Assembly (NCBI RefSeq): GCF_000425285.1
Contig: NZ_AUDD01000001.1
Coordinates: 1 to 64,000 of the forward strand
Length of the DNA stretch: 64,000 nucleotides
Reading direction: 5' to 3'
From: Acidipropionibacterium jensenii DSM 20535
Lineage (GTDB): Bacteria; Actinomycetota; Actinomycetes; Propionibacteriales; Propionibacteriaceae
Translations under genes and position numbers: made by a program
Notes under the pieces: model-generated
Databases searched by the model: none
The model's input: only the letters and a program-made list of their open reading frames with translations
What the model was told of the DNA's origin: nothing
In this document: in pieces, positions 53,688-62,641 of the stretch
Position numbering within the stretch: position 1 is the first letter of the stretch
Layout: every line of letters starts with the position of its first letter

Positions 53688-53802
53688 CTCGGCCGGTCGG
53701 GGAGGAATCCCGGTGCCGGGGACGGGTCCTCCGTCCCCCATTCCGGAGCGGTCCCGCCACTGTGAGCGCATCTGCGCGAGCCAGGTCGTCCCTGCCGGCA
53801 GC
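53688..53802 (+). promoter_or_regulatory. Cobalamin riboswitch upstream of cobO
   Basis: Has GGAGGAATCCCGGTGCCGGG, ATTCCGGAGCGGTCCCGCCA with CTGTGAGC, then GAGCCAGGTCGTCCCTGCC. It lies about 57 bp upstream of cobO and leads the cobO-cobB/C-cobA operon. Confidence 0.9.
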
Positions 53803-53858
53803 CTCCGTGACGCCATCGGAGGTCACGATGCGGGCGAGGACCCGCGAGGAGGATCCGG

Positions 53859-54473
53859 ATGCCGCGCGCACACACCGATGTCGACCCCGACGACGGGCTG
53901 TCGACCCGCCAGCGGCGCCTCAGGCCCGTACTGGCGGTCAACACCGGCGACGGGAAGGGCAAGACGACCGCCGCGATGGGCACCGCCCTGCGCGCCTGGC
54001 ACCAGGGATGGTCGGTCGGCGTCTTCCAGTTCATCAAGTCCGGACGCTGGCACGTCGGTGAGCAGGACGCCCTGGAGGCCCTCGGTCGGATCCACCGCGA
54101 GACCGGGGTCGGTGGGCCGGTGACCTGGGAGACGATGGGCACCGGATGGTCCTGGACGAAGGCCTTCTCGGCCTCTGAGGATCCCGCCGAGGCCGCCCGC
54201 GAGGGGTGGCGTCACGTCCGCTCGCTGCTCGCCGAACAGGCCCTCGACTTCTACCTTCTCGACGAGTTCAGCTACCCGTTGGACTGGGGGTGGATCGACG
54301 TCGACGAGGTGGTCGACGTCCTCACCCACCGGCCCGGCACCCAGCACGTCGTCATCACCGGACGGCGGGCACCCGACACGCTCATCGAGGCCGCCGACCT
54401 GGTCACCGAGATGACCAAGATCAAGCACCCCTTCGATGCCGGCCAGCGCGGTCAGGCGGGGATCGAATGGTGA
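53859..54473 (+). CDS. cobO: Cob(I)yrinic acid a,c-diamide adenosyltransferase (CobO/BtuR)
   Basis: This 204-residue ATP-dependent corrinoid adenosyltransferase has the P-loop VNTGDGKGKTTAAMG, the nucleotide/corrin region FYLLDEFSYPLDWGWID and VVITGRRAPDTLIEAADLVTEM. It attaches the 5'-deoxyadenosyl group to cobalt(I). GAGGAGG lies five bases before the ATG at 53859. Its stop overlaps the next gene. It is the first gene behind a cobalamin riboswitch. Confidence 0.93.
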   Translation: MPRAHTDVDPDDGLSTRQRRLRPVLAVNTGDGKGKTTAAMGTALRAWHQGWSVGVFQFIKSGRWHVGEQDALEALGRIHRETGVGGPVTWETMGTGWSWTKAFSASEDPAEAAREGWRHVRSLLAEQALDFYLLDEFSYPLDWGWIDVDEVVDVLTHRPGTQHVVITGRRAPDTLIEAADLVTEMTKIKHPFDAGQRGQAGIEW

Positions 54474-57175
54474 GCGCCGGACCTGAGCCGATGAGGATCC
54501 CCCGGATCCTCATCGCCGCCGCCGCCTCCGGGGGCGGCAAGACGACCGTCGCGACCGGGCTGATGGCCGCCCTGCGCCGGGCCGGCCACCCGGTGGCCCC
54601 GTTCAAGGTGGGCCCGGACTACATCGACCCCGGCTACCACAGCCTGGCGGCCGGTCGTCCCGGCCGCAATCTCGACTCGGTGATGTGCGGGCCCGATCTG
54701 ATGGCCCCGCTGCTGGCTCACGGATTCCTCGCCCCCGCGACCACTGCACAGACCTCTGCGCAGACCCGCGCATCCTCCTCGGCAGTGTCCGGGGAGGCTC
54801 CCGGGTCCGCCGAGCTGGCGGTCGTGGAGGGAGTGATGGGGCTGTTCGACGGCCGACTCGGCGACGGCGCCGGATCCTCCGCCGAGATCGCTCGGCTCAC
54901 CTCCACCCCGGTGGTACTGGTGGTCGACGCCTCCCACGCCTCGTTGACCCACGCCGCGGTGGTCGCCGGACTGGCGGGATTCGACCCGCGGGTGAGGGTC
55001 GCCGGGGTGATCCTCAACCGGGTCGGCTCGGCGCGCCATGGAGCCGAGATCCGGCGCGGGGTGGATCGCCTGGGGATCCCGGTGCTCGGCGAGATCCCCC
55101 GCGACAAGGACATCTTCGTGCCCTCCCGGCACCTGGGACTGGTCCCGGCCGCCGAACGGGACGCCTCGGCCGCACAGGTCGGCGCCCTGGCCCGGCTGAT
55201 CGCCGACCACGTGGATCTGGACGCCGTGCTGGCGGTGGCCCGCCGGGCCCCCGACCTGGCCGTGCACCCCTGGGATCCGGCGGCGGCGCTGAGGGGCAGT
55301 GCCGCCTGGGGATCGCTGGAGGAGGCTCGTCGGCGCGGTGGCGCCGAGTCCCCGCTGATCGCGATTGCGGGCGGCCGGGCCTTCACCTTCCGCTACGCCG
55401 AGACGACCGAACTGCTGGAGGCCGCCGGCTGCCGGGTCGTCGAGGTGGACCCGCTGACCGACGCCGCCCTGCCCGAGGGGGTCGCCGGGCTGTACCTGGG
55501 CGGCGGGTTCCCCGAGATGCACGCCGACCAGCTGGCCGCCAACCGGTCCCTCCACGAGTCGATCCGCTCCCATGTGGCTGCCGGAATGCCGGTGGTCGCC
55601 GAGTGCGCCGGGCTGCTGATGCTGTGCCGCACCCTGGACGGCCATCCGATGACCGGGGTGCTGGACCTGCAGGCCGAGATGAGACCGCGTCTCACGATGG
55701 GGTACCGGGACGCCGTCGCCGACTCCGACACCCTGCTGGCGGGAGCGGGGGAGAGGGTGATCGGCCACGAGTTCCACCGGACCGGTGTGAGTGCCGTCGA
55801 CCCGACCGGAGACCGGGAGTCGGGCCCCTCGACCCCGGCCTGGAGCTTCGCGATGCCCGACGGGTCGACCCGGCTGGAGGGCGTCTCCTCGGATCCGGCC
55901 GGGATCGGACGCTCCACCGTCCACGCCTCCTACCTCCACCTGCACTGGGCCGGACAGCCGGCCTGCGCCGCCCGCTTCGCCGCCGAGGCCTGGCGGTGTT
56001 CGTCGTCCGCCCCGCAGCCGTCCGGCATCGGGGAGACGGCCCCTCCCCGCCCGGCGGACCCCCGGCCCTCGCCGGCTGCCGAACCCGAGCCCCGGGATCG
56101 GGCCGTTGAGCCGGACCTTCTCCACCACGGCGACCGCGACGTCGCCGCCGGACTGGTCGACCTGGCCGTCAATGTCCGCGTCGACCACACCCCCCGGTGG
56201 CTCGTCACCGCCATCACCGACACGTCCTCCCGGTGGCAGACCTACCCCGACGCCGAACCGGCCCGCCTCGCGCTGGCCGCCCACCACCGCGTCGACCCCG
56301 CGGTGGTGCTGCCCACCAGCGGCGGCGCCGAGGCCTTCGCGCTGGTCGCCCGGGCTCTGCACCCCAGCCGTGCGGTCGTCGTCCACCCCCAGTTCACCGA
56401 GCCGGAGGCCGCCCTGTGCGCAGCCGGTCACCGCGTCGACAGGGTGCTGCTGGACCCGGCCGACCAGTTCCGTCTCCACCCCGAGGAGATCCCCGGCGAC
56501 GCCGACCTGGTGATGGTCGGCAATCCGACCAACCCCACCGGGGTCCTGCACCCCGCCGAGATCCTCGACCGGCTGCGGGCTCCCGGGCGGGTGCTGGTGG
56601 TCGACGAGGCCTTCATGGACGCCACCGACGGCGCCCAGTCGCTGATCGGCCCGCGGATGGACCAGCTGCTGGTGCTGCGCTCCCTCACCAAGACCTTCGG
56701 CCTGGCGGGGATCCGCGCCGGATACGTCCTCGGCGACCCGGCCCTGGTCTCCCGGCTGGCCGCCCAGCAGCCCCCGTGGTCGGTGTCGACGCCGGCGATC
56801 GCCGCGATGATCGCCTGCTGCTCGCCGGCCGCCACCGCCCATCGCCGGGACCTCGTCGAGGCGCTCCCGGCCGCACGCCAGGATCTCGTGGCGAGACTGC
56901 GGGCCCAGGGGCTGACCGTCATCGACTCCGAGTCCCCCTTCGTGCTCGTGGACACCTCGTCGGTCGATCCGCACCGGTCGATCCGCGAGGAGCTGGCCGC
57001 CCGCGGCCTGGCGGTCCGCCGCGGGGAGACCTTCCCCGGACTGGGTCCGACCTGGATCCGGTTGGCGGTCCGCGATCCCGACATCCATGCCCGGCTCGCC
57101 GACGCCCTGGCCGACATCTCCGCCGGCCGCACCTCCCGACCCCACCCTGACCATCTCGACAAGGAGATTCGATGA
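54467..57175 (+). CDS. cobB: Cobyrinate a,c-diamide synthase fused to threonine-phosphate decarboxylase (CobB-CobC)
   Basis: This 902-residue fusion has a CobB/CbiA glutamine amidotransferase in its N-terminal half (about 1-520): P-loop AAAASGGGKTTVATGL, FKVGPDYIDPGYH, GLYLGGGFPEMHADQL and the catalytic cysteine in VVAECAGLLML. An acidic Pro-rich linker leads to a CobC/CobD-type PLP enzyme (about 570-890) with VMVGNPTNPTG, VVDEAFMDAT and SLTKTFGLAGIRAGYVLGD. The first half amidates cobyrinate; the second makes (R)-1-amino-2-propanol phosphate. The ATG at 54467 overlaps cobO; a GTG at 54470 is equally placed. Confidence 0.93.
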   Translation: MVSAGPEPMRIPRILIAAAASGGGKTTVATGLMAALRRAGHPVAPFKVGPDYIDPGYHSLAAGRPGRNLDSVMCGPDLMAPLLAHGFLAPATTAQTSAQTRASSSAVSGEAPGSAELAVVEGVMGLFDGRLGDGAGSSAEIARLTSTPVVLVVDASHASLTHAAVVAGLAGFDPRVRVAGVILNRVGSARHGAEIRRGVDRLGIPVLGEIPRDKDIFVPSRHLGLVPAAERDASAAQVGALARLIADHVDLDAVLAVARRAPDLAVHPWDPAAALRGSAAWGSLEEARRRGGAESPLIAIAGGRAFTFRYAETTELLEAAGCRVVEVDPLTDAALPEGVAGLYLGGGFPEMHADQLAANRSLHESIRSHVAAGMPVVAECAGLLMLCRTLDGHPMTGVLDLQAEMRPRLTMGYRDAVADSDTLLAGAGERVIGHEFHRTGVSAVDPTGDRESGPSTPAWSFAMPDGSTRLEGVSSDPAGIGRSTVHASYLHLHWAGQPACAARFAAEAWRCSSSAPQPSGIGETAPPRPADPRPSPAAEPEPRDRAVEPDLLHHGDRDVAAGLVDLAVNVRVDHTPRWLVTAITDTSSRWQTYPDAEPARLALAAHHRVDPAVVLPTSGGAEAFALVARALHPSRAVVVHPQFTEPEAALCAAGHRVDRVLLDPADQFRLHPEEIPGDADLVMVGNPTNPTGVLHPAEILDRLRAPGRVLVVDEAFMDATDGAQSLIGPRMDQLLVLRSLTKTFGLAGIRAGYVLGDPALVSRLAAQQPPWSVSTPAIAAMIACCSPAATAHRRDLVEALPAARQDLVARLRAQGLTVIDSESPFVLVDTSSVDPHRSIREELAARGLAVRRGETFPGLGPTWIRLAVRDPDIHARLADALADISAGRTSRPHPDHLDKEIR

Positions 57176-57963
57176 CCATCCCCCGGTACGCGCCTGATCT
57201 GGTCCCCGGCACCGTCACCCTGGTCGGCGGCGGGCCCGGAGACCCCGGCCTCATCACCCTGGCCGGATATCAGGCGGTCTGCCAGGCCGACGTCATCCTC
57301 TACGACCGGCTGGCACCCCAGGACATCCTCGCCGACGCCCCCGCCGCCGAGAAGATCCCGGTGGGGAAGGTGCCGCGCGGCCCCTACGTCCCCCAGGAGC
57401 GGATCAACGAACTGCTCGTCGAGCACGCCCGGGCCGGGCAGAGGGTCGTCCGGCTCAAGGGCGGCGACTCCTTCGTCTTCGGCCGGGGAGGGGAGGAGTG
57501 GCAGGCCTGCGCCGCCGCCGGGGTGCCGGTCCGGGTGATCCCCGGAGTCACCTCATCGGTCGCCGGGCCGGAGCTGGCCGGGGTTCCGCTCACCCATCGC
57601 CACATGGTCCAGGGGTTCACGGTGGTCTCCGGCCACGTCGCCCCCGGCGACTCCCGCTCGGTACTGGACTGGGGTCAGCTCGCCAGGTGCGGTACCACCC
57701 TGGTGATTCTCATGGGGGTGGCTCACATCAAGCGGATCGCCGAGGACCTGATGGGCGGCGGACTGGCGGGCGACACCCCGGTCGCGGTGGTGCGCGAGGC
57801 CTCACTGCCCGACCAGTCGGTGATCAGCACGACCCTGGCGGAGGTGGCCGATGTGATGGCCGCCGCCGAGGTCCGGCCGCCGGCGATCGTGGTGGTCGGT
57901 GATGTCGCCGGACTGGATCTGGATCACACCGACGCCGCCGCCCGGCACCACTCGGATCACTGA
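57172..57963 (+). CDS. cobA: Uroporphyrinogen-III C-methyltransferase (CobA/SUMT)
   Basis: This 263-residue SAM enzyme methylates uroporphyrinogen III at C-2 and C-7 to precorrin-2, the entry step of corrin synthesis. It has VTLVGGGPGDPGLITL, VVRLKGGDSFVFGRGGEE and PGVTSSVAGPELAGVPLTHR, the landmark SUMT blocks. There is no CysG-type dehydrogenase domain. The start overlaps the CobB-CobC stop by 4 bp. It is the last gene of the riboswitch-led operon. Confidence 0.93.
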   Translation: MTIPRYAPDLVPGTVTLVGGGPGDPGLITLAGYQAVCQADVILYDRLAPQDILADAPAAEKIPVGKVPRGPYVPQERINELLVEHARAGQRVVRLKGGDSFVFGRGGEEWQACAAAGVPVRVIPGVTSSVAGPELAGVPLTHRHMVQGFTVVSGHVAPGDSRSVLDWGQLARCGTTLVILMGVAHIKRIAEDLMGGGLAGDTPVAVVREASLPDQSVISTTLAEVADVMAAAEVRPPAIVVVGDVAGLDLDHTDAAARHHSDH

Positions 57964-58034
57964 GGGTTATCGAGAGGTCCAGGATCGTGGGGGCCTAGGG
58001 GTTCTGGGGGTCGGACGGCGACCTCCACGGACCG

Positions 58035-58781
58035 TCAGCCGAGCGTGCTGCGAACCCACTCGGCGGCCAGCTCCGGGGTGGTGACCTGCTGCCCGTAGCT
58101 CGGTGACGGCGGCCGGGAGATCATCACCACTGCGGTGCCGGACTGTCGGGCGGCGGTCAGTTTGGCGTCGGGCCGGGACCCGCCGGCGTCCTTGGACACC
58201 ATCACGTCGAACCCCGCCAGCAGGGCTCGCTCGGAGTCGACGGTGAACGGCCCCTTCTCCTGTCTGACGGTCCAGCCGGCCGGCAGCGGCCCCTCGGGGG
58301 CGTCGATGCAGCGTGCGGTGACCCTGCGGTCGGCCAGGGGCGCCAGGTAGTGGGGGACGGGCTGGCGTCCGACGGTCAGCAGAATGTCCCCCGGCAGTGA
58401 CGCCGCCTCCCGGGCCGCCGCGTCATGGCCGGCGGCCCAGATCCACTCGGTCGACCAGGGCAGGGCCCGCCAGCTGGGTGCCTGGAGACGTGCCAGCGGC
58501 AGGCCGAGACGCCGGGCCGCCTCGGCCGCGTGCTGCGACATCGTCGCGGCGAAGGGATGGGTGGCGTTGACCAGCGCCTTGACAGCGTGGTCGCCGAGGA
58601 AGGCCGCCAGGCCGTCTGCCCCGCCGAACCCGCCGACCCGGACCTCTCCGGGGAGCGGACGCCGGGACGTGGTCACCCCCGCCAGGGAGGTGACGACGTC
58701 GACCCCCTCGTCGACCAACTGCCGTGCCAGCACGCGGGCGCGGCGGGTGCCGCCGAGGATGAGAACGTCCATGGCGTCCAT
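58035..58781 (-). CDS. cobK: Precorrin-6A/cobalt-precorrin-6A reductase (CobK/CbiJ)
   Basis: This 248-residue reductase has the N-terminal nucleotide-binding VLILGGTRRARVLARQL, the NATHPFAATMSQHAAEA catalytic region and GDILLTVGRQPVPHY. It reduces the macrocycle at C-18/C-19. GAGG is eight bases before the ATG at 58781; ATG 58772 is an alternative. It is transcribed divergently from the cobT riboswitch. Confidence 0.9.
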   Translation of the reverse strand: MDAMDVLILGGTRRARVLARQLVDEGVDVVTSLAGVTTSRRPLPGEVRVGGFGGADGLAAFLGDHAVKALVNATHPFAATMSQHAAEAARRLGLPLARLQAPSWRALPWSTEWIWAAGHDAAAREAASLPGDILLTVGRQPVPHYLAPLADRRVTARCIDAPEGPLPAGWTVRQEKGPFTVDSERALLAGFDVMVSKDAGGSRPDAKLTAARQSGTAVVMISRPPSPSYGQQVTTPELAAEWVRSTLG

Positions 58782-58792
58782 CAAAGCAGCCT

Positions 58793-58960
58793 CACCGGTG
58801 TGGGAGGATGGATTCCGGTCCCAGGTGGAACTCCGGTGCGACTCCGGGGCGGTCCCGCCACTGTGAGCGTCAGCGCGTGCACCCGACCGATGAGGCGAGC
58901 CCAGGCGAACCCCTCCGGCCGTCGAGTGCGTGGCGGCGCGAGCCAGGTCATCACCGGTGG
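58793..58960 (+). promoter_or_regulatory. Cobalamin riboswitch upstream of cobT
   Basis: Contains CCCAGGTGGAACTCCGGTGC, GACTCCGGGGCGGTCCCGCC with ACTGTGAGC, a variable insert of about 70 nt, and GCGAGCCAGGTCATCACC. It lies about 125 bp before the cobT start. The longer gap after it has no gene. Confidence 0.88.
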
Positions 58961-59083
58961 ATCGCGGGTCGCATCAGCGGTCCGCCAGAACCCTCGGGCG
59001 CAGGCCGAGGTGGGTTCGGGAGCACTGCGAGGACACAGGATCCCCGGACCCGGCCATGCGTCCAGATACAGGAGACGTACAGC

Positions 59084-60244
59084 ATGGCCGACACTCGGCT
59101 CCCCGACTCCCTGCCCGCCCAGGCACTGCTCGCCCGCACGGTGGCCGCCATCCGCCCGGCCGATCCCGATGCCTTGGCCGCCGCCCGCGACCGTCAGCAG
59201 ATCCTCACCAAGCCCGAGGGATCACTGGGCCGCCTCGAGGACCTGTCGATCCGGCTGGCCGGGATGAGCGGTCGGGTGCCCACCCCGGTGCCCAGCCACC
59301 CGGTGGTCGGCCTGTTCGCCGGGGACCACGGCGTCTGGGCCGAGGGAGTCTCCCCCGACCCGCAGGAGATCACCGCCCAGATGGCGGTGAACATGGCCGC
59401 CGGCGGGGCCGGGGTGACCGTTCTGGCCCGCCAGATGGGAGCCGAGGTCTGGGTGACCAATGTTGGCGTCGCGGTGGATCTGCCCGCTGGCTGCGGGGTG
59501 CGCGAGGAGTGCATCCGGCACAGCACCGACGACATCTCCCGGGGTCCGGCGATGAGCGTGGACGAGGCCGTCCAGGCCCTGGAGATCGGCATCGCCACCG
59601 CCGACGAGGCGGTCGCCGCCGGGGCCGACATCCTGGTCACCGGAGAGATGGGGATCGCCAACACCACACCGGCATCGGCCCTCATCAGCGTCTTCACCAA
59701 CCTGTCCGCCGCCGACGTCACCGGCCGCGGCGCCGGCGCCGCCGACGACCGCCACCGGCACAAGGTCGCCGTCATCGAGCGGGCTCTCCAGGTCAACCGG
59801 CCCGAAGCCGACCATCCCGTCGAGGCGCTGGCCAAGGTCGGCGGATTCGAGCACGGTGCGATGGCCGGACTCATCCTGGGGGCCGCCGCCCATCGCGTCC
59901 CGGTGGTCCTGGACGGCGTCATCGCCTGCTCCTCGGCCCTGTTGGCCGCCGCCATCGCGCCGGCCTCGGTGGACTTCCTGGTGCCCGGCCACGCCGGTGC
60001 CGAGCCCGGTATCACCGCGGCCCTCGGCGTCCTGGGACTTCCGGCCCTGCTGGATCTGGGGATGCGTCTGGGGGAGGGGTCCGGAGCCGTGCTGGCCCTG
60101 CCGATCGTCCAGGCCTCCGCGCACATCCTCAACGAGATGGCCACCTTCGAGGACGCCGCCGTCACCGACATCAAGGTGACCGGCGAGACCGGCATCCCGG
60201 ATGCGCCGGATGCGGCGGCCGCCGAGGAGGGCGACCCGGCATGA
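59084..60244 (+). CDS. cobT: Nicotinate-nucleotide-DMB phosphoribosyltransferase (CobT)
   Basis: This 386-residue enzyme makes alpha-ribazole phosphate from dimethylbenzimidazole and nicotinate mononucleotide for the lower ligand. It has KPEGSLGRLEDLSIRLAG, GLFAGDHGVWAEGVSP, TGEMGIANTTPASAL and VPGHAGAEPGI with the catalytic glutamate region LDLGMRLGEGSGAVLALPIV. The ATG at 59084 has AGGAG nine bases upstream. Its stop overlaps cobU by 4 bp. Confidence 0.95.
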   Translation: MADTRLPDSLPAQALLARTVAAIRPADPDALAAARDRQQILTKPEGSLGRLEDLSIRLAGMSGRVPTPVPSHPVVGLFAGDHGVWAEGVSPDPQEITAQMAVNMAAGGAGVTVLARQMGAEVWVTNVGVAVDLPAGCGVREECIRHSTDDISRGPAMSVDEAVQALEIGIATADEAVAAGADILVTGEMGIANTTPASALISVFTNLSAADVTGRGAGAADDRHRHKVAVIERALQVNRPEADHPVEALAKVGGFEHGAMAGLILGAAAHRVPVVLDGVIACSSALLAAAIAPASVDFLVPGHAGAEPGITAALGVLGLPALLDLGMRLGEGSGAVLALPIVQASAHILNEMATFEDAAVTDIKVTGETGIPDAPDAAAAEEGDPA

Positions 60245-60810
60245 GCCAGCTGCACGTCCCCAGCCCGGTCGGCGCCCCTCCGGTGCGCGCCCTGGTGCTC
60301 GGCGGGGCACGGTCCGGCAAGTCCTCCTGGGCCGAGTCCCGGATGGCCCGCTTTCCCGAGGTGACCTATGTCGCCACCTCGGCCCGCAACCCCGATGACC
60401 CCGAGTGGGAGGAGCGGATCCGGCTCCACCGGGCACGGCGTCCCGACTCCTGGACCACCGTGGAGACCCTCGATGTCGGCTCGGTGCTGAGGCGTCACGA
60501 GGACGCCCCGGTGCTCGTCGACTGCCTGGGGGTGTGGATCACCCGGGTGCTCGACGAGGCCGGCGCCTGGACCGGCGAGGAGGGCTGGCGGCAGAGGCTG
60601 GCCGGGCGCGTCGACGATCTGGTCGACGCCGTCCATCACACCCGCCGCGAGGTGGTCATGGTGTCCAACGAGGTGGGGATGGGACTCGTCCCCGAGACCG
60701 CGTCCGGACGACTCTTCCGCGACGAGCTGGGGCGTCTCAACGCCGCCGTCGCCGGGGCCTGCGACGAGGTGTGGGTGTGCATCGCCGGCATCCCGAAGAG
60801 GTGGGCATGA
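60241..60810 (+). CDS. cobU: Adenosylcobinamide kinase/guanylyltransferase (CobU/CobP)
   Basis: This 189-residue bifunctional enzyme phosphorylates adenosylcobinamide and transfers GMP. It has the P-loop VLGGARSGKSSWAESRM, RIRLHRARRPDSWTTVE (the guanylylated-histidine region) and VMVSNEVGMGLVPETASGRLFRD, the characteristic block. ATGA overlaps link it to cobT and cobS. Confidence 0.94.
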   Translation: MSQLHVPSPVGAPPVRALVLGGARSGKSSWAESRMARFPEVTYVATSARNPDDPEWEERIRLHRARRPDSWTTVETLDVGSVLRRHEDAPVLVDCLGVWITRVLDEAGAWTGEEGWRQRLAGRVDDLVDAVHHTRREVVMVSNEVGMGLVPETASGRLFRDELGRLNAAVAGACDEVWVCIAGIPKRWA

Positions 60811-61652
60811 GTCAGACTCCCGCCCCGGCCCGGATTCCCGGCCCACTGCTGGGCATCGTCTCGGCCTTCGCACTGTTCTCGATCATCCCGGCCCCCGTCC
60901 TGCCCACCGTCGACCGCCGGATCGCCACCCGGGCGATCCGCGCCTTCCCGTGGATGGGGATCCTGCTCGGAGTGGTCGCCGGGGCGGTGGCCGGCGGGGT
61001 GCTGGCCGCCGGCGCCGGACCCTGGCTGGCCGGCGTGCTGGCCCTGGCCTGGCTGGCCGCGGCCACCGGGGGATTCCACCTGGACGGGGTCGCCGACACC
61101 GCTGACGGGCTGGGCTCCCGGGCGCCGGCCGAACCCGCCCTGGCGATCATGAAGCAGTCCGACATCGGGCCGATGGGGGTGATCAGCCTGCTGATGGTGC
61201 TGCTCATCGACCTGGGAGCCCTCACCAGTCTCACCGCCACCGCGGCCGTCGCCGGGCCGGGATCCTGGTGGCGGGTCGCGCTGCTGGTGCTGGTCGGACC
61301 CTCGGTGGGACGCGCCTCGATCCTGCTGGCGACCCTTCCCTCGGTGCCGTGCGCCCGGCCCGGCGGGTTCGGGTCGCTGGTGGCCGGGGTCACCACGGGT
61401 CGGGCCGCCGGGATCAACATGGTCTGTCTGGCGGTGGTCTGGGCGGTACTCGGCTGGCTGGTCTCGGGCTGGGCGGGCGCCGCGCTCGTGGTCGTCGCCG
61501 CGGTGCTGGCGCTGGTCTGGGCCCAGGGCTGGACCCGTCACCTGGTGCGGCGGTTCGGCGGGGTGACCGGGGACTGCTTCGGATCCCTCAACGAGACCAC
61601 CCAGTGCGTGCTGTGGGCGGTTCTGGCGATCGGTGCGGCCCTGTTCTGGTGA
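60807..61652 (+). CDS. cobS: Cobalamin-5'-phosphate synthase (CobS)
   Basis: This 281-residue multi-helix membrane enzyme joins adenosylcobinamide-GDP to alpha-ribazole or its phosphate. It has AATGGFHLDGVADTADGLGS, the metal-binding DGxADtxDG block, and MKQSDIGPMGVISLL. It closes the cobTUS operon. Confidence 0.93.
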   Translation: MSQTPAPARIPGPLLGIVSAFALFSIIPAPVLPTVDRRIATRAIRAFPWMGILLGVVAGAVAGGVLAAGAGPWLAGVLALAWLAAATGGFHLDGVADTADGLGSRAPAEPALAIMKQSDIGPMGVISLLMVLLIDLGALTSLTATAAVAGPGSWWRVALLVLVGPSVGRASILLATLPSVPCARPGGFGSLVAGVTTGRAAGINMVCLAVVWAVLGWLVSGWAGAALVVVAAVLALVWAQGWTRHLVRRFGGVTGDCFGSLNETTQCVLWAVLAIGAALFW

Positions 61653-61700
61653 CGTCGTCCGGGATGTCGCTCAGGGCGACGTCCGTGGCAGGGTGGAGCC

Positions 61701-62474
61701 GTGACTGTCGATGACTGCGGAGACCTCGTCGAACTGACTGCCCCGGCCCGGCGCATCGTGAGTCTGGTGCCCTCCATCACCGAGGCCATCGCCCTCACCT
61801 GCCCCGAGCGGCTGGTGGGGTGCACCGACTGGTGCATCCGGCCGACCGACATCGAGGCCCGGGCGGGCCACCGGGTGCAGCGGGTGCGCGGCACCAAGAA
61901 TCCGGACCGGGCGGCGATCGCCGCGCTGCGTCCCGACCTGGTGATCGCCAACCGCGAGGAGAACCGCAAGTACGACGTCGACCTGCTGCGCCAGGACGGG
62001 ATCCCGGTCTGGGTGACCAGCATCGACGGCGCCGAGCAGGCGGTGGCCAGTCTGAGCAGGCTGTTCACCGAGGCCCTCCGGATCGCCGATCCCGAGTGGC
62101 TCGACCAGGCGCGCTCGGAGTGGGGCGCGCAACCTCCCCAGCCGGTCCTCGCCGCGGTGGTCCCGGTCTGGCGGGATCCGTGGATGTGCGCCGGTCGCAC
62201 GACCTACATCGCCGACCTGATGGCCCACTGCGGGGTGCGACTCGTGGCGCTGCCCGACGACGGGACCCGCTACCCGCACGTCGACCTGGAGGTCCTGCAG
62301 GGGCTGGACGTCGACCGGGTCGTGCTGCCCGACGAGCCCTACCACTTCACCGCCGCCGACGGCCCCGAGGCCTTCCCCGGACACGACGTTCGACTTGTCG
62401 ACGGGCAGCGCCTGGCCTGGTACGGACCCTCGATGGTGGGGGCCCGCCAAGCCCTGATCGACGCCGTCCGCTGA
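61701..62474 (+). CDS. BtuF-like helical-backbone metal receptor without signal peptide
   Basis: This 257-residue protein of the TroA/BtuF fold has RIVSLVPSITEAIAL and RPDLVIANREENRKYDVDLL plus VVLPDEPYHFT. Unlike transport receptors it starts directly with the fold (MTVDDCGDLVELTAPARRI) and has no hydrophobic leader or lipobox, so it should be cytoplasmic. It lies 48 bp after cobS and GGAG precedes the GTG at 61701. A cytoplasmic corrinoid or cobalt binder helping the end of the pathway is possible; this is inference from position. Confidence 0.75.
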   Translation: MTVDDCGDLVELTAPARRIVSLVPSITEAIALTCPERLVGCTDWCIRPTDIEARAGHRVQRVRGTKNPDRAAIAALRPDLVIANREENRKYDVDLLRQDGIPVWVTSIDGAEQAVASLSRLFTEALRIADPEWLDQARSEWGAQPPQPVLAAVVPVWRDPWMCAGRTTYIADLMAHCGVRLVALPDDGTRYPHVDLEVLQGLDVDRVVLPDEPYHFTAADGPEAFPGHDVRLVDGQRLAWYGPSMVGARQALIDAVR

Positions 62475-62562
62475 TCGCCGGCGGGCCGGATTTCCTCACC
62501 CGGCGTCCTGCTGTCAGAATGTGAGGCGGTCGCCACGCTGGACAGGTTCCGGCGGGTCACAG

Positions 62563-62635
62563 GCCTGTGTAGCTCAGTTGGTAGAGCGCCGCTCTTGTAA
62601 AGCGATGGTCGCGGGTTCGATTCCTGTCACAGGCT
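62563..62635 (+). tRNA. tRNA-Thr (anticodon TGT)
   Basis: Acceptor GCCTGTG pairs with CACAGGC; D-arm AGCTCAGTTGGTAGAGC and T-arm GGGTTCGATTCC are standard. The anticodon loop CTTGTAA carries TGT, reading ACA. CCA is encoded at 62636-62638. The first pair of the anticodon stem is C-A. The integrase gene begins on the opposite strand four bases beyond, so the tRNA is the integration site of a mobile element. Confidence 0.93.
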
Positions 62636-62640
62636 CCATC
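62602..62640. other. Probable attachment site in tRNA-Thr 3' end
   Basis: Tyrosine integrases commonly recombine inside the T-arm/acceptor end of a tRNA and regenerate it. Here the integrase stop (62644-62642) almost touches the tRNA CCA end. The matching repeat at the far end lies outside the window, so the exact core is unknown. Confidence 0.45.
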
Positions 62641-62641
62641 G

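Noticed and set aside
54452-57154. 900-codon antisense frame over cobB-cobC
   Set aside because: Same artefact of high GC third positions; the sense strand has two complete enzyme domains.
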